A DNA stretch of 64,000 nucleotides from Enterobacter dykesii (GCF_008364625.2 NZ_CP126604.1:3038001-3102000); one strand, 5' to 3'; numbered from the stretch's first letter, positions 1 through 13,128 are shown. Notes: generated by a model not told the origin, from the letters alone. A program made the numbers and translations.

Positions 1-1
1 C

Positions 2-1474
2 GATCGCGACATCGTGATTATCAGCACCCTGCGCCTCGACAAGCTGCACCTGCTGGACAAAGGCGAGCAGGTGCTCGCGTTCCCCGGCACGACGCTCTAT
101 TCCCTCGAAAAAGCGCTTAAGCCGCTGGGCCGTGAGCCGCACTCGGTGATTGGCTCCTCCTGCATTGGCGCCTCGGTGGTTGGCGGAATTTGCAACAACT
201 CCGGCGGCTCGCTGGTGCAGCGCGGCCCGGCCTACACCGAGATGTCGCTGTTTGCCCGTATTGACGAAAACGGCAAGCTGACGCTGGTGAACCACCTGGG
301 TATCGATCTCGGCGTAACGCCGGAACAGATCCTCAGCAAGCTCGACGACGATCGCGTGAAGGACGAAGACGTGCAGCACGACGGTCGTCATGCGCACGAT
401 CACGACTACGTGACCCGCGTGCGGGATATCGACGCCGACACCCCGGCGCGCTACAACGCCGACCCGGACCGCCTGTTTGAATCCTCGGGCTGCGCCGGGA
501 AGCTGGCCGTTTTTGCCGTGCGTCTGGATACCTTCCCGGCAGAGAAAAAGCAGCAGGTGTTTTACATTGGTACCAATCAGCCTGAGGTTCTGACCGAAAT
601 TCGTCGTCATATTCTGGGCGAATTTACCCATCTGCCGGTGGCGGGCGAGTACATGCACCGGGACATTTACGACATCGCCGAGCGCTACGGCAAAGATACG
701 TTCCTGATGATCGACAAGCTCGGCACCGACAAAATGCCGTTCTTCTTCACCATGAAGGGACGCACCGACGCGATGCTGGAGAAAGTGTCGCTGTTCAAAC
801 CCCACTTCACCGACCGCTTTATGCAGAAGCTGGGCAACGTTTTCCCGTCGCATCTGCCGGAGCGAATGAAAACCTGGCGCGATAAGTACGAACATCACCT
901 GCTGCTGAAAATGGCCGGGGACGGAATTGCCGAAGCGCAGACCTGGCTGACCGAGTTCTTCAAAACCGCCGAAGGGGATTTCTTTGCCTGTACGCCTGAA
1001 GAGGGCAGCAAAGCGTTCCTGCACCGTTTTGCCGCTGCGGGCGCCGCCATTCGTTACCAGGCGGTGCATTCCGAAGAGGTGGAAGATATTCTGGCGCTCG
1101 ATATCGCCCTGCGCCGTAACGACACCGAGTGGTTTGAGCACCTCCCGCCGGAAATCGACGGCAAGCTGGTGCATAAGCTCTATTACGGCCACTTTATGTG
1201 TTATGTCTTCCATCAGGATTACATCGTCAAAAAAGGGGTCGATGCACACGAACTGAAGGAGCAGATGCTCGCCCTTCTGCGTGAACGCGGCGCACAATAT
1301 CCTGCGGAACATAACGTTGGACATCTTTATAAAGCCCCTGACGCACTTAAGCAGTTTTATCGCGAGAATGACCCTACAAACAGCATGAATCCCGGCATTG
1401 GTAAAACAACGCGGAAGAAATACTGGAAAGAAGAGGCAGACGCGGAGCAGCGCATAACGCAAGCGTCTGATTAA
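2..1474 (+). CDS. dld: Quinone-dependent D-lactate dehydrogenase, 5'-truncated by the window
   Basis: Peripheral inner-membrane FAD enzyme that oxidises D-lactate to pyruvate and passes electrons to quinone. The open frame runs in from the left edge, so roughly the first 80-85 of about 570 residues are missing. What remains covers the end of the FAD-binding domain (short stretches such as GSSCIGAS and CNNSGGS, and LFESSGCAGKLAVFA) and the whole membrane-binding/cap region. It ends with the conserved HNVGHLYKAP and NDPTNSMNPGIGKT segments close to the C-terminus. Identity follows from near end-to-end resemblance to E. coli Dld. The neighbour pbpG also matches the E. coli order. An internal ATG at 14 is in frame but is not a plausible start. 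No frameshift is seen. Confidence 0.96.
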   Translation, partial: DRDIVIISTLRLDKLHLLDKGEQVLAFPGTTLYSLEKALKPLGREPHSVIGSSCIGASVVGGICNNSGGSLVQRGPAYTEMSLFARIDENGKLTLVNHLGIDLGVTPEQILSKLDDDRVKDEDVQHDGRHAHDHDYVTRVRDIDADTPARYNADPDRLFESSGCAGKLAVFAVRLDTFPAEKKQQVFYIGTNQPEVLTEIRRHILGEFTHLPVAGEYMHRDIYDIAERYGKDTFLMIDKLGTDKMPFFFTMKGRTDAMLEKVSLFKPHFTDRFMQKLGNVFPSHLPERMKTWRDKYEHHLLLKMAGDGIAEAQTWLTEFFKTAEGDFFACTPEEGSKAFLHRFAAAGAAIRYQAVHSEEVEDILALDIALRRNDTEWFEHLPPEIDGKLVHKLYYGHFMCYVFHQDYIVKKGVDAHELKEQMLALLRERGAQYPAEHNVGHLYKAPDALKQFYRENDPTNSMNPGIGKTTRKKYWKEEADAEQRITQASD

Positions 1475-1538
1475 TTCCTACAGCCAAATTTGAGAGATTG
1501 TTTAGCGCGCCTTAATCGTAATAGAGTATCTTTCTGAT

Positions 1539-1564
1539 GCCGGAGAAACGTTTCTCCGGCTTTC
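1539..1564 (+). terminator. Intrinsic terminator after dld
   Basis: A GC-rich perfect palindrome with two 10-base arms (GCCGGAGAAA / TTTCTCCGGC) around a CG centre is followed by a short T-rich run (TTTCT). It lies 65 bases after the dld stop and just before the next gene, so it most likely ends the dld transcript. Confidence 0.7.
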
Positions 1565-1586
1565 TATAACGAGGAGCGGGCACATC

Positions 1587-2141
1587 ATGTCGGCTATTGA
1601 TGTTTTATCCGAGACCGAACTGGAAGTGCGCGATGCCCTTCCCGATGATGTGCATGCCATCGCCGCGATCTATGCCTGGCATGTGCTGCACGGGCGCGCG
1701 TCATTTGAAGAAGTCCCCCCCACCATCGACGAAATGCGTCAGCGTATGAAAAGCGTGGCTGAGAGCGGTTTACCGTGGCTTATCGCGCTGTATCGCGGCA
1801 TCGTGGTGGGCTACTGCTACGCCACGCCTTACCGCCCGCGACACGCCTACCGCTATACCCTGGAAGAGTCGATTTACGTGGATGCCAGCATCACCGGGCG
1901 CGGTTTTGGTTCGGCACTGATGGATGCGCTAATTGAACGATGCGAGCAAGGGCCGTGGCGGCAGATGATTGCCGTGGTGGGAGATGGCAACAATAATGCA
2001 GGCTCATTGCGGCTGCATAAAAAGCATGGCTTCGTGATTGTCGGTCAGCTGCGTAGCGTGGGCTATAAGAAAGGCGACTGGCGGGATACGGTGATTATGC
2101 AGCGCTCGCTCAACGACGGGGACTGGACGCTGCCGGAATAA
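1587..2141 (+). CDS. GNAT family N-acetyltransferase, phosphinothricin acetyltransferase-like
   Basis: 184 residues with the GNAT fold signature. An N-terminal strand reads VRDALPDDVHAIAAIY. The segment SIYVDASITGRGFGSALMDALI matches motif A, where the R-G-x-G-x-G/A type loop (RGFGSA) binds the acetyl-CoA pyrophosphate. A later segment (NAGSLRLHKKHGFVIVGQL) resembles motif B. The layout and length are those of the Pat/Bar/MddA subfamily, which acetylates methionine analogues or phosphinothricin-like amines. The actual substrate is not visible. A GGAG-type ribosome site (CGAGGAGCGGG) precedes the ATG. The gene sits alone between dld and pbpG, which are adjacent in E. coli as far as I recall, so it looks like a lineage-specific insertion. 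It ends in a terminator that is part of a repeat. Confidence 0.8.
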   Translation: MSAIDVLSETELEVRDALPDDVHAIAAIYAWHVLHGRASFEEVPPTIDEMRQRMKSVAESGLPWLIALYRGIVVGYCYATPYRPRHAYRYTLEESIYVDASITGRGFGSALMDALIERCEQGPWRQMIAVVGDGNNNAGSLRLHKKHGFVIVGQLRSVGYKKGDWRDTVIMQRSLNDGDWTLPE

Positions 2142-2145
2142 ACGC

Positions 2146-2218
2146 AAAACGGTAACTGGGTTACCGTTTTTTGTGTTTTCTCCCTCTCCCTGTGGGAGAG
2201 GGTCGGGGTGAGGGCATC
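2146..2218 (-). repeat. REP-like element fused to a terminator hairpin (copy A, inverted)
   Basis: Two adjacent palindromes. At 2146-2170 an 11-base-arm hairpin (AAAACGGTAAC / GTTACCGTTTT) is followed by T-rich sequence and would end the acetyltransferase transcript. At 2181-2218 lies a REP-like palindrome (CCCTCTCCC...GGGAGAGGG) with a flanking GGGGTGAGGGCATC tail. Read on the minus strand the whole unit closely matches copies at 28085-28165 and 63879-63960. It fills the gap between two convergent genes. Confidence 0.8.
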
Positions 2219-2234
2219 AGCGCGCACAAACGAC

Positions 2235-3158
2235 TCAATCGTTCTGCGCCGTCGCCATCTGTTCCGCTTTCTGCTTTTTATACGTCAATGCTGCGGCCGG
2301 AACGGGCTGGACTTTCCCGGTTTCAATCCAGGTACGCAGGCGGCTCGCGTCCGCGAAGTGGGTATATTTGCCGAAGGCATCCATCACCACCAGCGCCACT
2401 GGCTTACCGTTAAACACGGTGCGCATCACCAGACAGTGTCCTGCCGCGTTGGTAAAGCCGGTTTTCGTTAGCTGAATGTTCCAGTTATCGCGGTATACCA
2501 GATGGTTAGTGTTGCGGAACGGCAGCGTATAGGACGGGTTAGAGAACGTCGCCATATCCTCACGCGTGGTGCTGAGCTGACCAATCAGCGGATACTGTTT
2601 GCTGGCAATCAGCAGTTTCGTCAGATCGCGGGCCGTGGAGACGTTGTTGATCGACAGACCCGTCGGTTCAACGTAGTGCGTATTGGTCATCCCCAGCGCT
2701 TTGGCTTTCGCGTTCATCGCGCGGATAAAGGCGTCATAGCCGCCCGGATAGTGGTGCGCCAGGCTCGCCGCCGCGCGGTTTTCAGACGACATCAGCGCCA
2801 GCAGCAGCATATTCTTACGGCTGATCTCACTGTTCAGGCGCACGCGGGAGTAGATACCCTTCATCTCCGGCGTGTGGCTGATATCCACTTTCAATTTTTC
2901 GTCCAGCGGCAGATGGGCATCAAGCACCACCATCGCGGTCATTAATTTGGTAATTGAGGCGATCGGGCGCACCAGGTCCGGATGGCTGGCGTAGATCACC
3001 TTATTGGTGTTGAGATCGACAATCATCGCGCTGCCGGACGCAATTTGCGGCTGAGCAGCAGCGGCGGTCACCGCGGGCGTTTTAGCGACGGCCGGCACGG
3101 CAGCGGACGCGCCCAGCAACAGCGCCAGGCTAAGTAAAGAGACTCGGAATTTCAGCAT
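2235..3158 (-). CDS. pbpG: D-alanyl-D-alanine endopeptidase, penicillin-binding protein 7
   Basis: Low-molecular-mass periplasmic PBP (307 residues) that cuts D-Ala-meso-DAP cross-links in peptidoglycan. A signal peptide ends near AVPAVAK (residue 25). The serine peptidase S11 motifs are all present: S-I-T-K at about residues 68-71 (nucleophile and general base), S-E-N at about 125-127, and K-T-G in [13 protein letters not shown]. There is no C-terminal amphipathic anchor, as expected for PBP7 and unlike DacA/C/D. Length matches E. coli PbpG. It is transcribed toward the acetyltransferase gene, with a repeat/terminator between them. Confidence 0.95.
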   Translation of the reverse strand: MLKFRVSLLSLALLLGASAAVPAVAKTPAVTAAAAQPQIASGSAMIVDLNTNKVIYASHPDLVRPIASITKLMTAMVVLDAHLPLDEKLKVDISHTPEMKGIYSRVRLNSEISRKNMLLLALMSSENRAAASLAHHYPGGYDAFIRAMNAKAKALGMTNTHYVEPTGLSINNVSTARDLTKLLIASKQYPLIGQLSTTREDMATFSNPSYTLPFRNTNHLVYRDNWNIQLTKTGFTNAAGHCLVMRTVFNGKPVALVVMDAFGKYTHFADASRLRTWIETGKVQPVPAAALTYKKQKAEQMATAQND

Positions 3159-3288
3159 GGTGAGACTTCTGATAATTATTCACGCACGTCATGACGTACA
3201 CCGCCTGTATCAACGGATAAACACAGGCTGGCTTCGGCATCATAGCGGTCACCGGGCGTTGTCGCCAGCGGATAATCGTGAACAGATG

Positions 3289-3320
3289 CTGCATTGCTGG
3301 CATTTACGCCAGCAATGCAG
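3289..3320 (-). terminator. Strong hairpin downstream of yohC
   Basis: A perfect 13-base-pair stem (CTGCATTGCTGGC / GCCAGCAATGCAG) with a 6-base loop lies 5 bases after the yohC stop on the minus strand. No T-tract follows on either strand. It could be a 3'-end-stabilising structure or a weak terminator rather than a classical one. Confidence 0.5.
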
Positions 3321-3325
3321 TGAAC

Positions 3326-3913
3326 TCAGAAGAGACGGTATCCGTAACCCCAAAGAATAACCGTCAGCGCCAGTAGCGCCTCCAGCACCAGCACCCCAAT
3401 GGCGAGCGTTGAACTGGAAAAACTCAGGCCTTCTTCTTTATTGATATTCAGGAAGGTTGGAACCCCCAGATACAGCAGATACCCGGTGTAAAAGAGGGCA
3501 ATAGTACCGATCAGCGCGCAGAGCCAGACCAGTGGATAGAGCGCAACAATACCGCTTAAGAACAGCGGGGTCGCGACATATCCGGCAAAGACCATACAGT
3601 GCGCCAGCGATGGACGTTGCGGGTAGTTACGCGCCATCCAGTGAATGACACGCCCCATTATCGCCACACCCGCCAGCATCAGGCCATAAAAAACGATGGC
3701 CAGATAGAGCCCGGTAAACCAGGAAAGCTGAACCACGGTGCCATCACCGAAGTTCCAGCCGATTTGTGTTGTTCCGATAAAAGCGCATATTACCGGCACC
3801 GCCGCCATCAGCAGCACGTGGTGCGTGTAATGATGCGAGACCGTTTCGTTCTCACTTTTAATGACATGCATCTCACGATCGGGATGGGAGAAAAGTCCCC
3901 AGACATGGTTCAT
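3326..3913 (-). CDS. yohC: Inner membrane protein YohC, Yip1 family
   Basis: 195 residues with a short soluble N-terminus (MNHVWGLFSHPDREM) followed by about five hydrophobic segments. These include VLLMAAVPVICAFIG, GLYLAIVFYGLMLAGVAIMG, LFLSGIVALYPLVWLCALIGTIALFYTG and LAIGVLVLEALLALTVILWGYG. This is the arrangement of the Yip1-domain inner-membrane proteins, and the sequence resembles E. coli YohC throughout. Function is unknown. It is divergent from yohD and probably monocistronic. Confidence 0.9.
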   Translation of the reverse strand: MNHVWGLFSHPDREMHVIKSENETVSHHYTHHVLLMAAVPVICAFIGTTQIGWNFGDGTVVQLSWFTGLYLAIVFYGLMLAGVAIMGRVIHWMARNYPQRPSLAHCMVFAGYVATPLFLSGIVALYPLVWLCALIGTIALFYTGYLLYLGVPTFLNINKEEGLSFSSSTLAIGVLVLEALLALTVILWGYGYRLF

Positions 3914-4070
3914 AGCGCCCCCTTGTTGTCGGCCCGTCAGCGATACCTTAAGTATAATGCAGGCTTTAGATTATTTTATGTACAGTGGGAAATTTCCGTT
4001 GATTTCCCCGCTGTTGATTCATGGGGTATATGATTAAACGAGGTACGCTGAGGGAGATAACATTTACGTA

Positions 4071-4643
4071 ATGGATATTAACGCACTCATTGAACAATAT
4101 GGATATGCCGCGCTGGTCGTCGGTAGCGTGGCGGAAGGTGAAACCATCACGCTGTTAGGCGGCGTCGCCGCGCATCAGGGCTTACTGAAATTCCCGCTGG
4201 TCGTCGCCGCGGTCGCGCTCGGCGGAATGATTGGCGATCAGCTGCTCTACTTTCTCGGGCTGCGCTTCGGGCCCACGCTGCTTAAGCGTTTCGCAAAGCA
4301 TCAGAAGAAAATCCGCCGCGCTCAACGGCTCATTCAACGTCATCCCTATCTGTTCGTCATCGGCACGCGCTTTATGTATGGCTTTCGCATTATCGGGCCG
4401 ATACTGATTGGCGCCAGCCATCTGCCGCCAAAAATTTTCCTGCCGCTCAATGTTCTTGGTGCGATAGCCTGGGCGCTGATCTTTACGACGCTCGGCTACG
4501 TCGGGGGCGAAGTGATTGGCCCGTGGCTGCATAATCTCGACCAGCACCTGAAACACTGGGCGTGGTTGATTCTGGTGGTGGTGGCGGTGATTGGGGTCAG
4601 GCTGTGGCTGAAGCACCGGGATAAGACGCGGGATGAGGAGTAG
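4071..4643 (+). CDS. yohD: DedA family membrane protein YohD
   Basis: 190 residues of the DedA/SNARE-associated superfamily, polytopic inner-membrane proteins now linked to phospholipid (undecaprenyl-phosphate or PE) translocation and membrane homeostasis. Visible family features are the early acidic residues in GSVAEGETITLLGG, the GDQLLYFLGLRFG segment, and the conserved F-x-R-x-x-P-type stretch GTRFMYGFRIIGPILIGASHLPP followed by a hydrophobic C-terminus. Length and sequence match E. coli YohD (192 residues). A GGGAGAT ribosome site precedes the ATG. It is convergent with yohF, with a REP-like element between. Confidence 0.9.
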   Translation: MDINALIEQYGYAALVVGSVAEGETITLLGGVAAHQGLLKFPLVVAAVALGGMIGDQLLYFLGLRFGPTLLKRFAKHQKKIRRAQRLIQRHPYLFVIGTRFMYGFRIIGPILIGASHLPPKIFLPLNVLGAIAWALIFTTLGYVGGEVIGPWLHNLDQHLKHWAWLILVVVAVIGVRLWLKHRDKTRDEE

Positions 4644-4655
4644 CCGGGCGCGGCC

Positions 4656-4698
4656 TGATGCCCGCACCCTAACCCTCTCCCACAGGGAGAGGGAGAAA
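4656..4698 (+). repeat. REP-like element (copy B)
   Basis: The sequence TGATGCCCGCACCCTAACCC leads into the palindrome CCTCTCCCACAGGGAGAGG. It is the same family as the repeats near 2.2, 28.1, 32.0 and 63.9 kb. It lies between the convergent genes yohD and yohF. This copy lacks the second AAAACGG-type hairpin. Confidence 0.75.
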
Positions 4699-4703
4699 GT
4701 AAC

Positions 4704-5468
4704 CTACCCCTCCGGCTTAAACTGCGGGTTCGCCAGCATAAAGCCCCCGTCGACAATAAACGATTGCCCCGTCGTGTAGCTGGCGTCGCTGTCGCACAGC
4801 CACGCCACCAGGCTGGCAATCTCTTTGGTGTGGCCCGGCCGCGCCAGCGGGATCTCAGGCATTGAGCCTTCCTTCACTTCGCTGTCGTCCATGTCGTTCA
4901 TCGGTGTGGCAATGGCGCCCGGCGCGACGGCGTTCACCAGAATGTTGTGCTTAACCAGTTCCATCGCCATGGATTTGGTTAACCCGCCGAGCGCGTGTTT
5001 TGCCGCCGTGTAGGCGCTGGCCTCCGGCAGCGGCGTGTGCTCATGCACCGAGGTAATGTTCACAATCCGCCCACCTTTCCCCTGCTTCACCATCTGCCGG
5101 GCGGCAATTTGTGAGCAGAGAAACGCGCCGTCCACGTCGACGGTGAAAATGTTCCGCCAGTCGTCAAACGGCATCTCAAGGAACGGCGCTTTGGTCATCG
5201 CTCCGGCATTGTTAACCAGCACGTCCAGCCGACCAAAACGCGCAATCAGCGTTTCAATAGCCTTTGCGCCTTCCGGCAGCGTGCTTAAATCAAGATGGAT
5301 AGCCTCTGCGCGCTGCCCCTGCGCCTCAACTTCGCGGCAGGTTTCCAGCGCCCCTTTTTCATCCGAGTGCCAGGTGACGCCAATATCAAAACCGCGCTCT
5401 GCGAGCATCAGCGCCGTGGTTTTACCAATCCCGGAATCCGATGCGGTCACTATCGCTACTCTGGTCAT
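4704..5468 (-). CDS. yohF: Short-chain dehydrogenase/reductase YohF
   Basis: Classical SDR of 254 residues from the chosen start. The nucleotide-binding motif is TASDSGIGKTTAL near the N-terminus, followed by NNAGAMTK (the NNAG motif). The catalytic triad is S in ITSVHEH, and Y and K in YTAAKHALGG. The C-terminal segment TGQSFIVDGGFML is typical. Annotated in E. coli as an oxidoreductase of acetoin-reductase type, but the substrate is not proven. A longer frame exists to 5516, but the ATG at 5466-5468 has an ideal AGGAGGTGAG ribosome site 2-3 bases upstream, which decides the start. The next gene upstream, mdtQ, is on the same strand. Confidence 0.9.
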   Translation of the reverse strand: MTRVAIVTASDSGIGKTTALMLAERGFDIGVTWHSDEKGALETCREVEAQGQRAEAIHLDLSTLPEGAKAIETLIARFGRLDVLVNNAGAMTKAPFLEMPFDDWRNIFTVDVDGAFLCSQIAARQMVKQGKGGRIVNITSVHEHTPLPEASAYTAAKHALGGLTKSMAMELVKHNILVNAVAPGAIATPMNDMDDSEVKEGSMPEIPLARPGHTKEIASLVAWLCDSDASYTTGQSFIVDGGFMLANPQFKPEG

Positions 5469-5518
5469 ACTCACCTCCTGAAAAACTGCAAAGAGGTAAG
5501 TATAGATAATGACCATTT

Positions 5519-6937
5519 TTAGCCATGATGATAGCCGCCGCCCAGCGCCGACGTGAGCTGCAGCGTGGCGTCGATATACTGGCCTTTCAGCAACAGTCCG
5601 GCGAGGTCTTCCCTGAGGGCCGGTATTCTGGCTTCACTGACCCGCGAGCCCGCAACGATCCCCGCGCTGAAACGCGCCTGCGCCAGCGCCACAACTCGCG
5701 CCGCATCTTTCTCGACCTGCTGCTGATGGCGGTTCTTCGCCGTCAGGGTTTCGACTTCACTGGCCGTGCGCGCCACCTGATTGACCGCTTCGACCACCGC
5801 TTTGTTGTAGTTCGCGACCGAGAGATTGTTCTGCGCCTGGGCGATATCCAGGCTGGCGTTCAGCCTGCCGCTGTCGAAAATCGGCAGCGTAAGCCCGGCT
5901 GTCACGCCCATCTGCTGCGCTGAAGCGCGAAACAGATCGCTCAGATGGAGGGCATCCTGCTGTAAGAACGCCATCAGGTTCACGTCAGGATAGAAAGCCG
6001 CTCTGGCGGCCTCCACCTCGCTCATGGAGGCTTCGATATACCAGTGCGCCTCCTGAAGATCCGGACGGCGTGCCAACAGTTCATAACCGAGCGTCGGCGG
6101 TAACGAGGCCTCTACCGTCGGCAGCGCATGCCGCGTAAGCGTCACGGAGGAAGAATTCGTCAGCGCGACCAGACGCGCCTCAACGGCTTTCATCTTCCCG
6201 TTGACTTCTGCCAGCTGTTCTTCGGTTTTGTTGGCGTTGATATCGGTTTCCACCCCTTCCACGGAGGAGGTGATCCCGTGCTGATACAGCTCGCGGTCGG
6301 CGCCGATAATATTGTCCTGCTCATGTTTGATCTGCGCGAGAACCTCCCCCACGGCGGCCTGAGTTTGCCACTCCCAGTAGAGCCGCGCCACGCTGCTGGC
6401 CAGTAGCTGGCGGGTTTGCTCCAGTTCCGCTTTTTGCGCATTCACTTTGCCAATCCGGGCCTCGACCCGGGCGCGATTTTTTCCCCACAGATCGAGCTCC
6501 CAGCCAGCGGTCAGGCCGAAGGTGCCGTTGGTGTACCACGGCCCGGTGGTGCCTGCAGCCGGGTCGGTAAGGGCAAAAGGCCCCATCAGCCCTTCGGCGG
6601 ACATTTTCTGGCGTTCCGCATCGGCGGAAAAATCAATCTGCGGACCGTCAGCGGCCATTGCGGCTTTGGCCTGGGCTTCGGCAAGCGTTATGCGCTGGCG
6701 GGCAATCTGCATATCCGGCGCATCGCTCAACGATTTTGCAATCAGCCCGTTAAGCTGGGGATCGTTATACGCTTTCCACCACTCATTCTTCGGCCAGTCC
6801 TGATGATTCAGAACCGTATTCACCGACGCCGCAGCGGTTTGCGTTTTAAGGGGAGATACCGTGGCATGTTCAGGCGCACAGGCTGCCAGAATAAAAGCGA
6901 AGGGAGCACTCAGAGATAAAATAAGAGAACGTTTCAT
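5519..6937 (-). CDS. mdtQ: Outer-membrane efflux lipoprotein MdtQ
   Basis: RND-type outer-membrane factor of the NodT/OprM (TolC-like) family, 472 residues from MKRSLIL. The lipoprotein signal has the lipobox LAAC at about residues 17-20. The rest shows the two tandem outer membrane efflux repeats with long alpha-helical hairpins, for example AQARFSAGIVAGSRVSEAR and the motif ARRPDLQEAHW. It would form the exit duct for a tripartite multidrug pump, but no membrane-fusion or inner-membrane pump gene lies next to it. As I recall, the K-12 copy is a degraded pseudogene, whereas this one is open from end to end. An in-frame ATG four codons upstream is possible but gives a poorer lipoprotein signal. 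Confidence 0.9.
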   Translation of the reverse strand: MKRSLILSLSAPFAFILAACAPEHATVSPLKTQTAAASVNTVLNHQDWPKNEWWKAYNDPQLNGLIAKSLSDAPDMQIARQRITLAEAQAKAAMAADGPQIDFSADAERQKMSAEGLMGPFALTDPAAGTTGPWYTNGTFGLTAGWELDLWGKNRARVEARIGKVNAQKAELEQTRQLLASSVARLYWEWQTQAAVGEVLAQIKHEQDNIIGADRELYQHGITSSVEGVETDINANKTEEQLAEVNGKMKAVEARLVALTNSSSVTLTRHALPTVEASLPPTLGYELLARRPDLQEAHWYIEASMSEVEAARAAFYPDVNLMAFLQQDALHLSDLFRASAQQMGVTAGLTLPIFDSGRLNASLDIAQAQNNLSVANYNKAVVEAVNQVARTASEVETLTAKNRHQQQVEKDAARVVALAQARFSAGIVAGSRVSEARIPALREDLAGLLLKGQYIDATLQLTSALGGGYHHG

Positions 6938-7140
6938 GACGCCATACACTCAAAAAATAAAGGCGCACGTTACGCTCGATGTCGCTCATTTTTTTAGTAA
7001 CGCGTGGCAATCCGCAAATTGTCATACATTTTAATACCCGGAAATTTATTCCCGAAGAGAATGATTAAATTCAATGCATTCACGCCAAATATAAATACGC
7101 TGCTACACTTATTCAGGACATACATGAGCGGGAGAAAGGA

Positions 7141-7224
7141 ATGAAAATATTACTGTGGGTTATTTTAATTATATTTCTGATAGGGCTCTTAGTGGTTACC
7201 GGCGTATTCAAGATGATTTTCTGA
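7141..7224 (+). CDS. yohP: Small membrane protein YohP (27 residues)
   Basis: The frame encodes MKILLWVILII followed by FLIGLLVVTGVFKMIF, a single hydrophobic helix almost identical to E. coli YohP, a 27-residue inner-membrane protein known for post-translational, mRNA-targeted or SecYEG/YidC-type insertion. A GGGAGAAAGGA ribosome site lies directly before the ATG. It is divergent from mdtQ and convergent with the beta-glucosidase gene. Its size and exact reading frame conservation make it a real gene despite being only 28 codons. Confidence 0.88.
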   Translation: MKILLWVILIIFLIGLLVVTGVFKMIF

Positions 7225-7230
7225 TTCATT

Positions 7231-7251
7231 TGCCCGGCTCTGAGCCGGGCA
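7231..7251. terminator. Hairpin between yohP and the beta-glucosidase gene
   Basis: The palindrome TGCCCGGCTC/TGAGCCGGGCA lies seven bases after yohP and 12 bases beyond the stop of the opposing gene. It is GC-rich with only a weak T-run (CTTTA on the plus side), so it is a probable shared terminator of modest strength. Confidence 0.55.
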
Positions 7252-7263
7252 ACGGCTTTAATA

Positions 7264-10650
<3,387 letters not shown>

Positions 10651-10660
10651 TGTTTGAGGC

Positions 10661-11574
<914 letters not shown>

Positions 11575-11649
11575 AGTTATGGCACTCTATCAGTTTCATT
11601 CATAGCCTCAATGCATCACGCATCAGAAACGTGACGCGGATCGACATTG

Positions 11650-12996
11650 CTAGAACGTCACGACAGTTTTCAGCTCCGTCACCCAGGCATCCTGCGTCCG
11701 GGATACCCCGCCGGGATGGTGCCAGTACTGAATGCCCGGCTGCAGTTCAAGCCACGGCACGGGACGAAAACGGTAGTAAAACTCGCCGTTCAGGGAATGG
11801 CCCGGCACCGGATGATACGCCGGATTGGTGTAATCGCTAACGCCGCTCAGGCTGTTCAGGTAACGCTGATTGCGGGCGTACTGGCTGCTCATATCAATCC
11901 AGGTCAAGCCAAAGCCAATCCAGTCTTCCGGTCGCGCGTCAAACAGCCCGCGGTAGCGCAGCGAGGCGGCGTAAACCTGGTGCATGTAGTTGGTGCGCTG
12001 ATCCGCAAGGCTCATGCTGAACGAGGTGCTCAACCCGCGATTCGGATCGTCCTGATGCTGCGTAAGCTGCTGGTTCAGCCCGGCGTACATGAACCAGGTC
12101 CGGCTGTGCGTATCGAATCCGTCCGGGTCCGTCGCGCCCGCCCCACCGGATTTGCCGCGATAGAGATCGGTTTGCGGCGCGTTGGTAAACACCACGCCCA
12201 GGTTGTACGCCCCCGGCAGGCCGTTAATCAGCGGACGCGCTTCGATTTCAACCGGCAGTAAAACCCCTTTGCTGCCCTTCGTCGACCAGCTCCACGCGTG
12301 GCTGCGGCTGGAGGCCTCCGGATTTTGCTCCATCACGCCGCCCTTCAGGGTTAGCGTCGGCGTTAATTTATACGCAAGCGTGGTGCCCCAGGTGTGAACG
12401 TTCCAGTTGTTCCACGTCAGCGAGTTGGCTGACTTCCCGCCGCACTGCGACAGCAGCTGGAAATCACAGGGGATGATTTGATCGAAGGTCTGCACCTTGT
12501 TCATCATCCCGATGCGCCAGGTCAGACGCCGGTCGTCAAAGCTGCGGGCAAAGGTCAGCCAGCCCAGACGGGTAATCGACTGCCCTCCCCAGCTCTCCTG
12601 GGTCAGGTCGTTAAAGTTAACGCGAGGGTCCTGCACGCGCTTGGTGGTGAGGTCGTCATTGTGGTTGCGGTTGACGATGTTCCCCTCGATACGCGCATCC
12701 GGGATACCGGTCCAGCGCTCCAGGTCCTGGTTGAAGGTCAGCGCGAACTGGTCAATATAGGCCACGTGGGAGTCGTGGTTATATCCGCCACCGCCGTTCC
12801 AGCCAATTTCATTCAGGTATCCGAGGTTATAGGTAAAACCGTTATCGTTAAGGATTTTACGTATGCCGAGCATTTCTCCCAGAACAGGCTCCGGGGGAGC
12901 TTCAAACCCTAATACCGTTCCGTTCCAGTCTTGCGCCATCGACAGCGGGGATATCGCCAATATGGCGAACGCAAAGAGTTTATTTTTATATGCCAT
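11650..12996 (-). CDS. OprB-family carbohydrate porin
   Basis: 448-residue outer-membrane protein. The signal peptide ends near SPLSMAQ (about residue 21). The mature part is rich in alternating aromatic/polar strands such as FNQDLERWTGIPDARIEGNI and RLTWRIGMMNK, and the C-terminus is ELKTVVTF. The terminal Phe is the BAM recognition signal. Best fit is the OprB carbohydrate-selective porin family, which admits sugars across the outer membrane. A role for beta-glucosides is inferred from its place at the head of the PTS/antiterminator cluster and from the RAT element in its own leader. E. coli bgl uses the unrelated LamB-like BglH at the other end of its operon. Confidence 0.88.
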   Translation of the reverse strand: MAYKNKLFAFAILAISPLSMAQDWNGTVLGFEAPPEPVLGEMLGIRKILNDNGFTYNLGYLNEIGWNGGGGYNHDSHVAYIDQFALTFNQDLERWTGIPDARIEGNIVNRNHNDDLTTKRVQDPRVNFNDLTQESWGGQSITRLGWLTFARSFDDRRLTWRIGMMNKVQTFDQIIPCDFQLLSQCGGKSANSLTWNNWNVHTWGTTLAYKLTPTLTLKGGVMEQNPEASSRSHAWSWSTKGSKGVLLPVEIEARPLINGLPGAYNLGVVFTNAPQTDLYRGKSGGAGATDPDGFDTHSRTWFMYAGLNQQLTQHQDDPNRGLSTSFSMSLADQRTNYMHQVYAASLRYRGLFDARPEDWIGFGLTWIDMSSQYARNQRYLNSLSGVSDYTNPAYHPVPGHSLNGEFYYRFRPVPWLELQPGIQYWHHPGGVSRTQDAWVTELKTVVTF

Positions 12997-13128
12997 GATA
13001 ACAACCTGTGCTTGAGTATTTTGTGCGTAACCGGCCGCAGGAAATTTTCTATTCCCTGTCGAGATTTCATTTTTTTAAAATCAGTAAAAAGCGCTAAGCC
13101 AAATTTCTCTCCTGCGTAAACGAGAGGC

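Noticed and set aside
4182..4667. Long antisense open frames, for example across yohD, fruA (35137-36081), the beta-glucosidase (7495-8562) and yeiH (33208-34242)
   Set aside because: They mirror well-identified genes on the other strand, have Arg/His/Gln-rich nonsense compositions, lack ribosome sites and match no family. Such shadows are common in GC-rich codon usage.
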